64,000 nt of DNA from Nonomuraea candida (GTDB taxonomy: Bacteria; Actinomycetota; Actinomycetes; Streptosporangiales; Streptosporangiaceae): contig NZ_JOAG01000008.1 of the NCBI RefSeq assembly GCF_000725485.1, forward strand, positions 124,001-188,000, given 5' to 3'. Below the pieces are notes generated by a model. It ran no database searches, was not told where the DNA came from, and saw nothing but the letters and a program-made list of their open reading frames with translations. Below are positions 52,548-63,049 of this stretch, piece after piece. A program made the position numbers and the translations under genes. Numbering within the stretch: position 1 is the first letter of the stretch; the number at the start of each line of letters is the position of its first letter.

Positions 52548-53599
52548 GGTTGTCCCACCGTGTTCAGATAGGTGCGGACCTGCCGCGGGGACACGAAGGT
52601 TCCCGGCTCCCCCTCCTGACGGACCGGCTTGGCCACGGTGACGCGGGAGCGGGGGTTTCCGCCTCCCGTCCGCCATACCGAATCGAGGAAGACCAGCGAC
52701 TCCGGAGCCGTCCCGTAGAGGGCGGACACCGCGACCGGTGAGTGTGTCGTCAGGATGACCTGCCGCCACAACCGCCCGGACCTGCCCACTCGCTGCGAGA
52801 TCCGGTCGAGCAGCCGGCCGAGCCTGCTGGGATGCAGGCCGTTCTCAACCTCCTCGACCATGAGCAGGCCTGCCGATGACTCGTCGTACAGCGCCGCCAG
52901 CAAGGCGAGGACGCGCAGCGTGCCGTCGGAGGCGAGCCTGGCCGGCATGGGCTCGTGATCGACGAGTATGTCGAACGACCATTCCTGCTCGCGCTCGTCC
53001 AGCACCGGACGCACACCGGTCACATCGGGCACCAGAGCGGACAGATCCACCATCAGATCGTCCAGTTCTCCCGTGTCCGCCATCCTGGCGAGCACGGCCG
53101 CCAGATTTCCGGCGTCCTCCACCAAGGGTCTCTGGTTGAAGGCCGTCACCGGTCGCCGCATGGCCTGCGGGTCCGGAACGTGGAAATGCCAGGAAGCCAC
53201 TTCTTCCGGCCATACCTTCTGGCGTGACCGTTCCGGCATGACGTCGAGCGTCCAGTCCCCCGAATCCCGGCGGGCCTCCATGGCGGCGCGGACGTCCTCG
53301 CACCGGCCCTGGACGCCTGCCTCCGCCTCCACGCGAATGGAGAACCCTGAGACCGGACGATGACCCGCCGGCTGGTGAAAGAGCTCCTGAGGCTTGCCTC
53401 GCCGCGCCTCGAGCAGCGGATCCTCCCCGCTGCGCAGGTGCGGCACGCCCATCTGGATGGCCGCGCGGGCGAAGGCGAGCGCGTCGAGCAGGTTGGACTT
53501 CCCGCTCGAGTTCGGGCCGACCAGGGCGAGGAACGGCGGCACGTCGAGCCCGAAGTCCAGAAAGGACTTGAACCCGTCGATCTCGATTCGCGTGAGCAC
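52544..53599 (-). CDS. AAA family ATPase (AAA_21/RecF-OLD type)
   Basis: The protein has 351 residues from GTG 53599, with GGGAGGAA 7 bases upstream. The N terminus RIEIDGFKSFLDFGLDVPPFLALVGPNSSGKSNLLDAL has the Walker A of SMC/RecF/OLD-type ATPases, and the C-terminal part has the signature-like SDGTLRVLALLAAL, Walker B GLLMVEEVENGLHPSRL and the His switch ILTTHSPVAV. No long coiled coil is present. It lies 20 bases after gatA and overlaps the DUF4276-like gene. Such ATPases sense phage or host perturbation in two-gene defence systems; the role here is inferred. Confidence 0.83.
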   Translation of the reverse strand: MLTRIEIDGFKSFLDFGLDVPPFLALVGPNSSGKSNLLDALAFARAAIQMGVPHLRSGEDPLLEARRGKPQELFHQPAGHRPVSGFSIRVEAEAGVQGRCEDVRAAMEARRDSGDWTLDVMPERSRQKVWPEEVASWHFHVPDPQAMRRPVTAFNQRPLVEDAGNLAAVLARMADTGELDDLMVDLSALVPDVTGVRPVLDEREQEWSFDILVDHEPMPARLASDGTLRVLALLAALYDESSAGLLMVEEVENGLHPSRLGRLLDRISQRVGRSGRLWRQVILTTHSPVAVSALYGTAPESLVFLDSVWRTGGGNPRSRVTVAKPVRQEGEPGTFVSPRQVRTYLNTVGQP

Positions 53600-53619
53600 G
53601 CCGCCGTTCCTCCCTTCTC

Positions 53620-55110
53620 CTACAGCTCCGGCGCCCTGGACAGCAGGCTGCCGCCCCAGCGGCTCTCCAGCGCCTGCTCCACGGCGGCGCCGACCCGGTA
53701 GCAGCGGTCGTCGCCCAGCACCGGCGCCATGATCTGCAGGCCGACCGGCAGGTCGTCCTCGTCGGCCAGGCCGACCGGCACCGAGATGGCCGCGTTGCCC
53801 GCCAGGTTGGACGGGATCGTGCACAGGTCGGCGAGGTACATCGCCATCGGGTCGTCGGCCCGCTCGCCGATCGGGAACGCCGTGGTGGGCGTGGTCGGCG
53901 AGACCAGCACGTCGACCTGCTGGTAGGCGGCCTCGAACTCGCGGGCGATGACGGTGCGCACCTTCTGCGCCTGGCCGTAGTAGGCGTCGTAGTAGCCGCT
54001 CGACAGCGCGTACGTGCCGAGCATGATGCGCCGCTTGACCTCGGGACCGAACCCGGCGGCCCGGGTCAGCGCCATGACCTCTTCGGCGCTGCGGGTGCCG
54101 TCGTCGCCCACGCGCAGGCCGTAGCGCATGGCGTCGAAGCGCGCCAGGTTGGACGAGCACTCCGAGGGCGCGATCAGGTAGTACGCGGGCAGCGCGGTCG
54201 TGAACGACGGGCAGGAGACCTCGACGACCTTGGCCCCGAGCGATTCGAGGAGCTGGACCGCCTCCTGGTAGCGGGCCAGGACGCCCGCCTGGTAGCCCTC
54301 GCCGGCGAACTCCTTGACGACGCCGATCCGCATGCCGGCGACGTCGGGGTTCCTGGCGGCCTCGACGACCGACGGCACGGGCGCGTCGATCGAGGTGGAG
54401 TCCATCGGGTCGTAGCCGGAGAACGCCTCGTGCAGCAGCGCCGCGTCGAGCACGTTGCGGGCGAACGGCCCCGGCGTGTCGAGCGAGCTGGCGAACGCGA
54501 TCAGGCCGTAACGGGAGGAGCCGCCGTAGGTCGGCTTCATCCCCACGATGCCGGTCACCGAGGCGGGCTGCCGGATGGAGCCGCCCGTGTCGGTGCCGGT
54601 GGACAGCGGCGCCTCGTAGGCGGCCACGGCGGCGCTCGAACCGCCCGACGACCCGCCGGGCACCCTCGTCAGGTCCCAGGGGTTGCGGGTGACGTGGTAG
54701 GCGGAGTTCTCCGTCGAGGAGCCCATGGCGAACTCGTCGAGGTTGGTCTTGCCCAGGATGACCAGGCCGGCCTCCCGCAGGCGCGCGGTGACGGTCGCGT
54801 CGTAGGGCGGGCGCCACCCCTCAAGGATCTTGGAGGCGGCCGTCGTCGGCATGTCGCGCGTGGTGAAGATGTCCTTGTGCGCGATCGGCACGCCGGCCAG
54901 CGGCCCGAGCCGCTCCCCCGCCCTGAGCCGGGCGTCCACGGCCCGCGCCTGCTCCAGCGTCGTCTCCCGATCGACGTGCAGGAACGCCTGGACCTTGGGC
55001 TCGACCTCGGCCATGCGGTCGAGGTGCGCCTCGGCCACCTCGACGGCCGACACCTCGCCCGCCGCGATCATCGAGCCCAGCTCGGCGGCGGTCTTACGGA
55101 TCAGGCTCAT
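53620..55110 (-). CDS. gatA: Asp-tRNA(Asn)/Glu-tRNA(Gln) amidotransferase subunit A
   Basis: The 496-residue amidase subunit liberates ammonia from glutamine. The Ser-cisSer-Lys triad of amidase signature enzymes is visible: Lys in [10 protein letters not shown], and the two Ser in [36 protein letters not shown] 55110 overlaps the gatC stop by 4 bases. The 3' end is 20 bases from the inserted AAA ATPase gene, which would be co-transcribed. Confidence 0.96.
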   Translation of the reverse strand: MSLIRKTAAELGSMIAAGEVSAVEVAEAHLDRMAEVEPKVQAFLHVDRETTLEQARAVDARLRAGERLGPLAGVPIAHKDIFTTRDMPTTAASKILEGWRPPYDATVTARLREAGLVILGKTNLDEFAMGSSTENSAYHVTRNPWDLTRVPGGSSGGSSAAVAAYEAPLSTGTDTGGSIRQPASVTGIVGMKPTYGGSSRYGLIAFASSLDTPGPFARNVLDAALLHEAFSGYDPMDSTSIDAPVPSVVEAARNPDVAGMRIGVVKEFAGEGYQAGVLARYQEAVQLLESLGAKVVEVSCPSFTTALPAYYLIAPSECSSNLARFDAMRYGLRVGDDGTRSAEEVMALTRAAGFGPEVKRRIMLGTYALSSGYYDAYYGQAQKVRTVIAREFEAAYQQVDVLVSPTTPTTAFPIGERADDPMAMYLADLCTIPSNLAGNAAISVPVGLADEDDLPVGLQIMAPVLGDDRCYRVGAAVEQALESRWGGSLLSRAPEL

Positions 55111-55406
55111 GCCTCCTCCCCGAGGATGCGCGGCACCCGGAAGCGGTCGTCCTCGACGGCGGGGGCGCCGGCGAGCGCCTGGTCGGGCGTCAGGGACTGT
55201 CGCACCTCGTCGGCACGGAAGACATTGGTCAGCGGAAGCGCGTGCGACGAAGGCGGCACGTCCTCGGCGGCGACCTCGGCCACCTTCGCGACCGACTCGA
55301 TGATGGCATCGAGCTGGGTGGCGTAGTGGTCGAGCTCGTCGTCGGTCAGCGCCAGCCTGGACAACCGGGCCAGGTGTGCGACCTCGTCGCGGGTTATGGC
55401 GGACAT
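55107..55406 (-). CDS. gatC: Asp-tRNA(Asn)/Glu-tRNA(Gln) amidotransferase subunit C
   Basis: The protein has 99 residues, the usual size. [22 protein letters not shown] and the C-terminal [20 protein letters not shown] are the family signatures. GatC stabilises the GatA-GatB complex. TAGGAT upstream on the minus strand (near 55450) may be the -10 of the gatCA operon promoter. Confidence 0.95.
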   Translation of the reverse strand: MSAITRDEVAHLARLSRLALTDDELDHYATQLDAIIESVAKVAEVAAEDVPPSSHALPLTNVFRADEVRQSLTPDQALAGAPAVEDDRFRVPRILGEEA

Positions 55407-55515
55407 GAGTCGTTGAACCCGTTTCGTGGATGGAGTCTTTGGACACTGCCATCCTAGGGGGCTTGACGCAGCAGCCCCGAACCCATTAATCCTCCCACCG
55501 GCATCGCCCGCGCTT

Positions 55516-55611
55516 CCGGGTCAGGCCGAGCCGCTGCCGACCTCCGCCTGGTGATCGTGCGCTACCGGGTCAGGCCGAGCTGCTGCTGACCTCCGCCTGG
55601 TATTCGTACGC
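55516..55611. repeat. 47-bp tandem duplication at the 3' end of the GGDEF-EAL gene
   Basis: Two copies, 55516-55562 and 55565-55611, share the sequence starting CCGGGTCAGGCCGAGC with a few differences. The right copy contains the stop codon and last codons of the minus-strand gene, and the left copy lies in its 3' flank. It looks like a gene-end duplication. Confidence 0.85.
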
Positions 55612-57639
55612 GACCGCGGCCCCCGCCCGGTCCCGCAACCACGCCGTGGCCTCCTCGGCCGGCATCGGGTGGCAGAACAGCCAGCCCTGCCCCACGTCAC
55701 AGCCCAGCTCCACCAGCCGCATCGCCACGTCGTCCGACTCCACGCCCTCGGCGACCGAGCGCAGCCCGAGGGAGCGGACCAGGTCGACGATGGAGCGCAC
55801 GATGCGGTAGTCGTCCTCCGACTGCGCGATCCGGCGGACGAACGAGGCGTCGATCTTGACCTCGGACACCGCCAGCCGCTGCAGCCGGATCAGCGAGGAG
55901 TAGCCGGTGCCGAAGTCGTCGAGCGCCAGGGGGACGCCGAGCGTGGCCAGCGCCTTGATCGTCTCCTGGGTGTAGGCCTGGTCGCCGGTCAGGATGCGCT
56001 CGGTGACCTCCAGCTGGATGGCCGCCGGCGGCAGGCCGTAGCGGGCCAGGCCCACTTCGAGCTGCTCGGGCAGCGCCGAGGCGAGCAGGTCGCGGGCGGA
56101 GATGTTCACCGAGATCGGCACCCGCAGCCCCGTGTGCCACCAGGCGGCGGCCTGCTCCAGCGCCTCCTCGATCACGTACGCCGTGAGCTGCCGCATCAGG
56201 TAGGACTGCTCCGCCAGCGGCACGAACTCCGACGGCGCGATCGGCCCGTGCACCGGATGCCGCCAGCGCAGCAGCGCCTCGACCCCCTGGACGTCGCCGG
56301 CGCCGAGCCCGACCTTGGGCTGGTAGTGCAGGCGCAGCTCGCGGTTGTCGATGGCGCGGCGCAGGTCGCCGAGCAGGGTGAGGCGTTCGGGCGAGTTGCG
56401 GTCCTTGTCCGCCTGGTAGAGCTCGACGCCGGTACGCCCCTCCTTGGCCAGGTACATCGCCACGTCGGCCCGCTGCAGCAGCAGCTCGAAGTCGGGCGCA
56501 TGGTCGGGGTAGAGCGCGATCCCGACGGAGCCGTCGAGGTCGAAGGTCATGCCCTCCAGGCGCACCGGCTCGGTCAGCGCCGCCCGTAGCCGGGCCGCCA
56601 CCTCCCTGGCCGCGTGGGCGTCCCTGATCGAGGGCAGCAGTACCGCGAACTCGTCGCCGCCGAGCCGCGCCACGACGTCGCCGGGGCGTACGGAGTGGGT
56701 GAGCCGGTGGGCGATCAGCTGCAGCAGCCGGTCGCCCACGGGGTGGCCCAGCGTGTCGTTGACCTCCTTGAACCGGTCGAGGTCGAGCAGGAACAGGCCC
56801 ACCCGCTCGTCCTGGCGCGCCTCGGCCAGCGCCTCCTCGGTGCTGACGATGAGCATCTTGCGGTTGGGCAGGCCGGTCAGCTCGTCGTGCATGGCCTGGT
56901 GGTCGCGGCGCATGGACAGGGTGGCGGTGAAGTAGACGGCGGCCAGGGGCGCGACGAAGAGGGGAACGAGCGCGGGCGCGTCGTTCATGACCACCACGAC
57001 CAGGGGCGCCAGCCCGAGCAGCGCCGTGTAGACCAGGCCCTGCGGGCCCAGGGTGGCCCTCAGCACCCGCATGATCGAACGCCGCTCGTGCAGCGCGACC
57101 GCGCCGCACACGAGGGTGGCCCTGGTGACGAAGTACGCCAGCCCGGCCAGCACGATCGCCGGCAGGTCGGCCCCGGCGGGCACCCACGGCACGGCCGGGC
57201 TCGGCACGATCCCGAACGCCCCCAGCACCACGGCCGCCGCGGTCAGCGCGAGGGTGGACTGGGCGATGTTGAACATGACCCGATGCCACGACTTACGCGT
57301 CACCACCCCGTTGATGACGATGGCGACGGCCTGCATCAGCACCGCCACCGGCAGCCCGAAGTGCAGCAGCACGGCAAAGGTGAACATGGTGGACGGATAG
57401 GTGCCGCCCACGGCCGTCGCGGAGGACACCATCACGGGCCGCAGCTCGCCCAGGATCACCAGCACCGCGAGCACCCAGAACAGCGAGGTGCGCGCGAGCC
57501 CGGCCAGGCCGTCGGCGTCGAGCCTGAGCATGGCCACCACCAGGGCGGTGAAGCCGATCACGGTGATGCCCGCGAGGTAGCCCCACAGCGGTGTGCCGGC
57601 GCGCGGTCCGGTGTCGCGGGTGTCGGTTGGGTCAGTCAT
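55570..57639 (-). CDS. membrane GGDEF-EAL cyclic di-GMP protein
   Basis: The protein has 689 residues from ATG 57639 (GGGGG about 12 bases upstream; ATG 57657 is an alternative). Six to eight helices (residues 15-245) form a MASE-like sensor. The GGDEF domain has an intact RLGGDEFAVLLPS site. The EAL domain has VEALLRWRHP, LDDFGTGYSSLIRLQ and KIDASFV. It is the second such enzyme in the window but lacks the PAS domain of the first. Located between ligA and gatC on the same strand. Confidence 0.9.
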   Translation of the reverse strand: MTDPTDTRDTGPRAGTPLWGYLAGITVIGFTALVVAMLRLDADGLAGLARTSLFWVLAVLVILGELRPVMVSSATAVGGTYPSTMFTFAVLLHFGLPVAVLMQAVAIVINGVVTRKSWHRVMFNIAQSTLALTAAAVVLGAFGIVPSPAVPWVPAGADLPAIVLAGLAYFVTRATLVCGAVALHERRSIMRVLRATLGPQGLVYTALLGLAPLVVVVMNDAPALVPLFVAPLAAVYFTATLSMRRDHQAMHDELTGLPNRKMLIVSTEEALAEARQDERVGLFLLDLDRFKEVNDTLGHPVGDRLLQLIAHRLTHSVRPGDVVARLGGDEFAVLLPSIRDAHAAREVAARLRAALTEPVRLEGMTFDLDGSVGIALYPDHAPDFELLLQRADVAMYLAKEGRTGVELYQADKDRNSPERLTLLGDLRRAIDNRELRLHYQPKVGLGAGDVQGVEALLRWRHPVHGPIAPSEFVPLAEQSYLMRQLTAYVIEEALEQAAAWWHTGLRVPISVNISARDLLASALPEQLEVGLARYGLPPAAIQLEVTERILTGDQAYTQETIKALATLGVPLALDDFGTGYSSLIRLQRLAVSEVKIDASFVRRIAQSEDDYRIVRSIVDLVRSLGLRSVAEGVESDDVAMRLVELGCDVGQGWLFCHPMPAEEATAWLRDRAGAAVAYEYQAEVSSSSA

Positions 57640-57934
57640 CGGTAACAGAACCCCCATTAGGTCACTATGGGAGGGTACGACCTTCACCCCACTTCGCGAA
57701 ACCAAGCGCGTACGTTCCGTCACTTCTCCTTTCCGACATATACCCAAAAAGCACCGTCAGTAGCGCGCCATGCACAGCCAGCCCCCACCCCGCCCCCGGC
57801 GGGGCCGGCTCATCCGGTCTGTGCCGGTGACGGGCGAGGCCGGCTCGGCCGCACGAGCCCGGCGCCCCTTCGAGCCGGGTCACCCTGTTGAGCCGGTGAC
57901 CCGGCCGGCCCCCGCCAGAGCGGTGGATCGGGGG

Positions 57935-60145
<2,211 letters not shown>

Positions 60146-60189
60146 TCACCTGTGCAAACGCTATCGCCGAGCGCCCGCGGAAGCATGTC

Positions 60190-61170
60190 TCAGCCCTCCC
60201 CCGGGTCGTCCCTGAGCACCTGCGCCGCCTTGTGGCAGGCCGCCAGCGCCGCCCGCGCGTACGCCGGCGAGGCTCCCGCCAGCCCGCACGCCGGGGTCAG
60301 CACGACCTGCGAGGCCAGCCGGTCCGGCGCGAACCCCAGCCGCCGCCACAGCTCCACCGCCGGCCTGGCCACCATCCCGGGGCCGGACAGCCGCGTGTCG
60401 GTGCCGGGCACGACCCCCATGAACAGCAGCATCCCGGCCTCGAACAGCTCCCCGAGCGCGTCGTCGCTCCTGCGCCCCAGCAGCGCGGCGTCCAGCGACA
60501 CGCCCCGCACCCCCGCCCTGCGCAGCAGGGCCAGCGGCACCCGGGGCGCGCAGCAGTGCACGACGGGATCGTCGAACAGCCGCAGCGACTCCTCCACCCG
60601 CCACTCCTCGACCGCCGCCAGCCGCCCGAACCCCGAGGCCGTCGGCACGGTCCCGGCCAGCACCCCGGGCAGCCCGGGCTCGTCGAGCTGCAGCACGATC
60701 TCCGTCACCCCGGGCAGCCGCCGCCGCACCTCGGCGCAGTGCTCGGCCACCCCCTGGGCCAGCGAGGCGGTCAGATCGCGGACGGCGCCCGCGTCGGAGA
60801 GCATCTTGTCGCCGAACTTGAGCTCGATCGTCCCCGCCAGCGTCCACGGCCCGCAGACCTGCAGCTTGAGCGGCCCGGTGTAGTCGTGCGCGATCTCCTC
60901 CAGCCCGTCGAGGTCGCGCCGCAGGTGGTCGACGGCCCGCTGGTGGTCGCGCCCCGGCCGGTCGCTCAGCCGCCACCCCGACGGCTGCACCTCGACCGGC
61001 AGGTCGATCAGCAGGCCCGCCGTCCGCCCCACCATGTCGGCGCCGACGCCCCTGGCGGGCAGTTCCGGCAGGTACGGCAGCCCCGGCACCTCGCCGAACA
61101 CGACCTTGATCGCCTCAAGATGATCCTCACCCGGATGCGAACCGACTCCGGTGGCTTCCCACGTAGACAT
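60190..61170 (-). CDS. methionine synthase (cobalamin-independent, MetE C-terminal domain) family protein
   Basis: The protein has 326 residues from ATG 61170. It matches only the C-terminal half of MetE: GVGSHPGEDHLEA, LKLQVCGPWTLA, VLQLDEPGLPGVLAG, VHCCAP and QVVLTPACGLAGAS, where Cys and His bind zinc. Such short proteins are common in actinobacteria between mnmA and ligA and may methylate a thiol acceptor other than homocysteine from a corrinoid protein. TACGCT lies 7 bases before ATG, giving a leaderless mRNA. Confidence 0.87.
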   Translation of the reverse strand: MSTWEATGVGSHPGEDHLEAIKVVFGEVPGLPYLPELPARGVGADMVGRTAGLLIDLPVEVQPSGWRLSDRPGRDHQRAVDHLRRDLDGLEEIAHDYTGPLKLQVCGPWTLAGTIELKFGDKMLSDAGAVRDLTASLAQGVAEHCAEVRRRLPGVTEIVLQLDEPGLPGVLAGTVPTASGFGRLAAVEEWRVEESLRLFDDPVVHCCAPRVPLALLRRAGVRGVSLDAALLGRRSDDALGELFEAGMLLFMGVVPGTDTRLSGPGMVARPAVELWRRLGFAPDRLASQVVLTPACGLAGASPAYARAALAACHKAAQVLRDDPGEG

Positions 61171-61194
61171 GAGCACAAGCGTAGGCTCTGCCGG
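61171..61194. promoter_or_regulatory. overlapping divergent leaderless -10 elements
   Basis: The sequence AGCGTAGGCT (61178-61187) carries TACGCT for the minus-strand MetE-like gene and TAGGCT for the plus-strand MBL gene. Each is 7 bases from its ATG. The two hexamers share two base pairs, so only one promoter can be open at a time. Confidence 0.65.
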
Positions 61195-61827
61195 ATGAAG
61201 CTCACGAAGTTCGGCCATGCCTGCGTCCGCCTGGAGAAGGACGGCAAGGTGCTGGTCATCGATCCCGGCTCGTTCACGACCGACCCGGTGCTGGACGGCG
61301 CCGACGCGGTGCTGATCACCCATGAGCACGCCGACCACGTGGACGTCGAGAAGGTGCGGGCGGCCTCGCCCGGCCTGGAGATCTGGACCTGCGAGGGCGT
61401 CGCGGCCCAGCTCACCGAGGTGCCGGGCAAGGTGCAGGTGGTGGGCCACGGCGACGCCTTCGAGACGGCCGGTTTCCAGGTGCGGGCGTTCGGCGAGTGG
61501 CACGCCGCCAACCACCCCGACATGCCGATCGTGCAGAATGTCGGCTTCCTGCTCGACGACGAGGTCTTCTACCCGGGCGACGCGCTCACCGTCCCGCAGG
61601 CGGAGGTGGGCACGCTGCTGGTGCCGACCGGCGCGCCCTGGCTGAGGCTCTCGGAGATGGTGGAGTATCTCCGGACGATCCGCCCGGCGCGGGCCTACTC
61701 CACCCACGACATCCTCTACAGCGAGATCGGCCTGGGGCTCGTGGACAACTGGCTGCGGCTGGAGGCGGAGCGGCAGGGCGCCGACATCCGCCGCCTGAAG
61801 ATCGGGGAGTCGACGACCCTGAACTGA
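61195..61827 (+). CDS. MBL-fold metal-dependent hydrolase (UPF0173-like)
   Basis: The protein has 210 residues. The metallo-beta-lactamase motif is ITHEHADHVD, followed by FGEWHA, YPGDAL and STHDIL with further metal ligands. It is like the small UPF0173/YtkL hydrolases, for which no general substrate is known. It is divergent from the MetE-like gene, and its 3' end runs into a repeat shared with mnmA. Confidence 0.85.
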   Translation: MKLTKFGHACVRLEKDGKVLVIDPGSFTTDPVLDGADAVLITHEHADHVDVEKVRAASPGLEIWTCEGVAAQLTEVPGKVQVVGHGDAFETAGFQVRAFGEWHAANHPDMPIVQNVGFLLDDEVFYPGDALTVPQAEVGTLLVPTGAPWLRLSEMVEYLRTIRPARAYSTHDILYSEIGLGLVDNWLRLEAERQGADIRRLKIGESTTLN

Positions 61828-61847
61828 CGGCCGCCACTCAGGCGGCT

Positions 61848-61949
61848 GAGCTGACGGCCGCCACTCAGGCGGCGGACATGATGGTGGCCCCCGCTCAGAC
61901 GGCCGCTGAGTTGACGGCCGCCGCTCAGGCGGCGGACATGATGGTGGCC
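61848..61949. repeat. 60-bp tandem duplication of the mnmA 3' end
   Basis: With a 60-base period, 61848-61889 and 61908-61949 are nearly identical (three differences), including CGGCGGACATGATGGTGGCC from the last codons and stop of mnmA. A shorter third copy starts near 61824, touching the MBL gene stop. Confidence 0.85.
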
Positions 61950-62983
61950 GAGCCGATGACGGTGGCCCCGGAGTAGAGGACCGCGGCCTGCCCGGCGGCG
62001 ACGCCCGTGGCGGGCCGGGCCAGCTCGATCGTGAGCCCCTCCGCGCCCTCCTCGAACCGGCACGGGTAGACCTCGCCGTGCGCCCGGAGCTGCACGGTCA
62101 GGTCGTCGCGGCCGTCAGGGCCGTTCCAGACCGGGCGGCCGCAGGTGATCGTGGTGACCTCCAGCGCCGAACGCGGCCCGACCGTGACGGTGTTGGACAC
62201 CGGCTCGATCGACAGCACGTAACGGGGCCTGCCGTCGGGGGCCGGCCGGTCGATGCGCAGGCCCTTGCGCTGCCCCACCGTGAACCCGTGGGCGCCCTGG
62301 TGGCTGCCCACCACCTCGCCGCTCTGGTCGACGATGGGCCCCTCGGCCGCGCCGAGCCGGCCGGCCAGGAAGCCGCGCGTGTCACCGTCGGCGATGAAGC
62401 AGATGTCGTGGCTGTCGGGCTTGTCGGCCACGGTCAGGCCGCGCCTGGCGGCCTCCTCGCGCACCTCGGCCTTGGTCGAGTCGCCCAGCGGGAAGATCGC
62501 GTGGGAGAGCTGCTCGCGGGTGAGCACGCCGAGCACGTAGGACTGGTCCTTGCCCTGGTCGACGCTCCTGGACAGCACCCCGTCGACCAGCTTGGCGTGG
62601 TGGCCGGTGGCCACCGCGTCGAAGCCCAGGGCCAGCGCGCGGTCCAGCACCGCCGCGAACTTGATCTTCTCGTTGCAGCGCAGGCAGGGGTTGGGGGTGC
62701 GGCCGGCGGCGTATTCGGCGACGAAGTCCTCGACCACGTCGCGCTGGAACCGCTCCGCCATGTCCCACACGTAGAAGGGGATGCCGATGACGTCGGCGGC
62801 GCGCCGCGCGTCACGCGAGTCCTCGATCGTGCAGCAGCCCCTGGCACCCGTGCGGTGGGATTGGGGGTTGGCCGACAGCGCGAGGTGCACACCAGTGACG
62901 TCGTGACCGGCCTCGGCGATCCGAGCGGCGGCCACGGCGGAGTCGACGCCGCCCGACATGGCGGCAAGCACACGCAGTCCCAT
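61925..62983 (-). CDS. mnmA: tRNA-specific 2-thiouridylase
   Basis: The 352-residue enzyme activates U34 of Lys, Glu and Gln tRNAs with ATP and inserts sulfur. Motifs: [13 protein letters not shown] (P-loop), catalytic Cys in [12 protein letters not shown], the second Cys in [11 protein letters not shown], and the C-terminal beta-barrel. ATG 62983 is 66 bases from the divergent DUF695-like gene. The last codons are duplicated downstream. Confidence 0.95.
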   Translation of the reverse strand: MGLRVLAAMSGGVDSAVAAARIAEAGHDVTGVHLALSANPQSHRTGARGCCTIEDSRDARRAADVIGIPFYVWDMAERFQRDVVEDFVAEYAAGRTPNPCLRCNEKIKFAAVLDRALALGFDAVATGHHAKLVDGVLSRSVDQGKDQSYVLGVLTREQLSHAIFPLGDSTKAEVREEAARRGLTVADKPDSHDICFIADGDTRGFLAGRLGAAEGPIVDQSGEVVGSHQGAHGFTVGQRKGLRIDRPAPDGRPRYVLSIEPVSNTVTVGPRSALEVTTITCGRPVWNGPDGRDDLTVQLRAHGEVYPCRFEEGAEGLTIELARPATGVAAGQAAVLYSGATVIGSATIMSAA

Positions 62984-63049
62984 GACCGTTCCAGCGTACT
63001 GTCCTGCCGGGAGTGCGCGACCATGCCCTCGGTCTGGAAGTATTCGACC

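Noticed and set aside
51972..53599. Toxin-antitoxin module
   Set aside because: An ATPase of 351 residues with Walker motifs plus a Toprim-like protein does not fit the usual small toxin-antitoxin pairs; the defence-pair reading is preferred.
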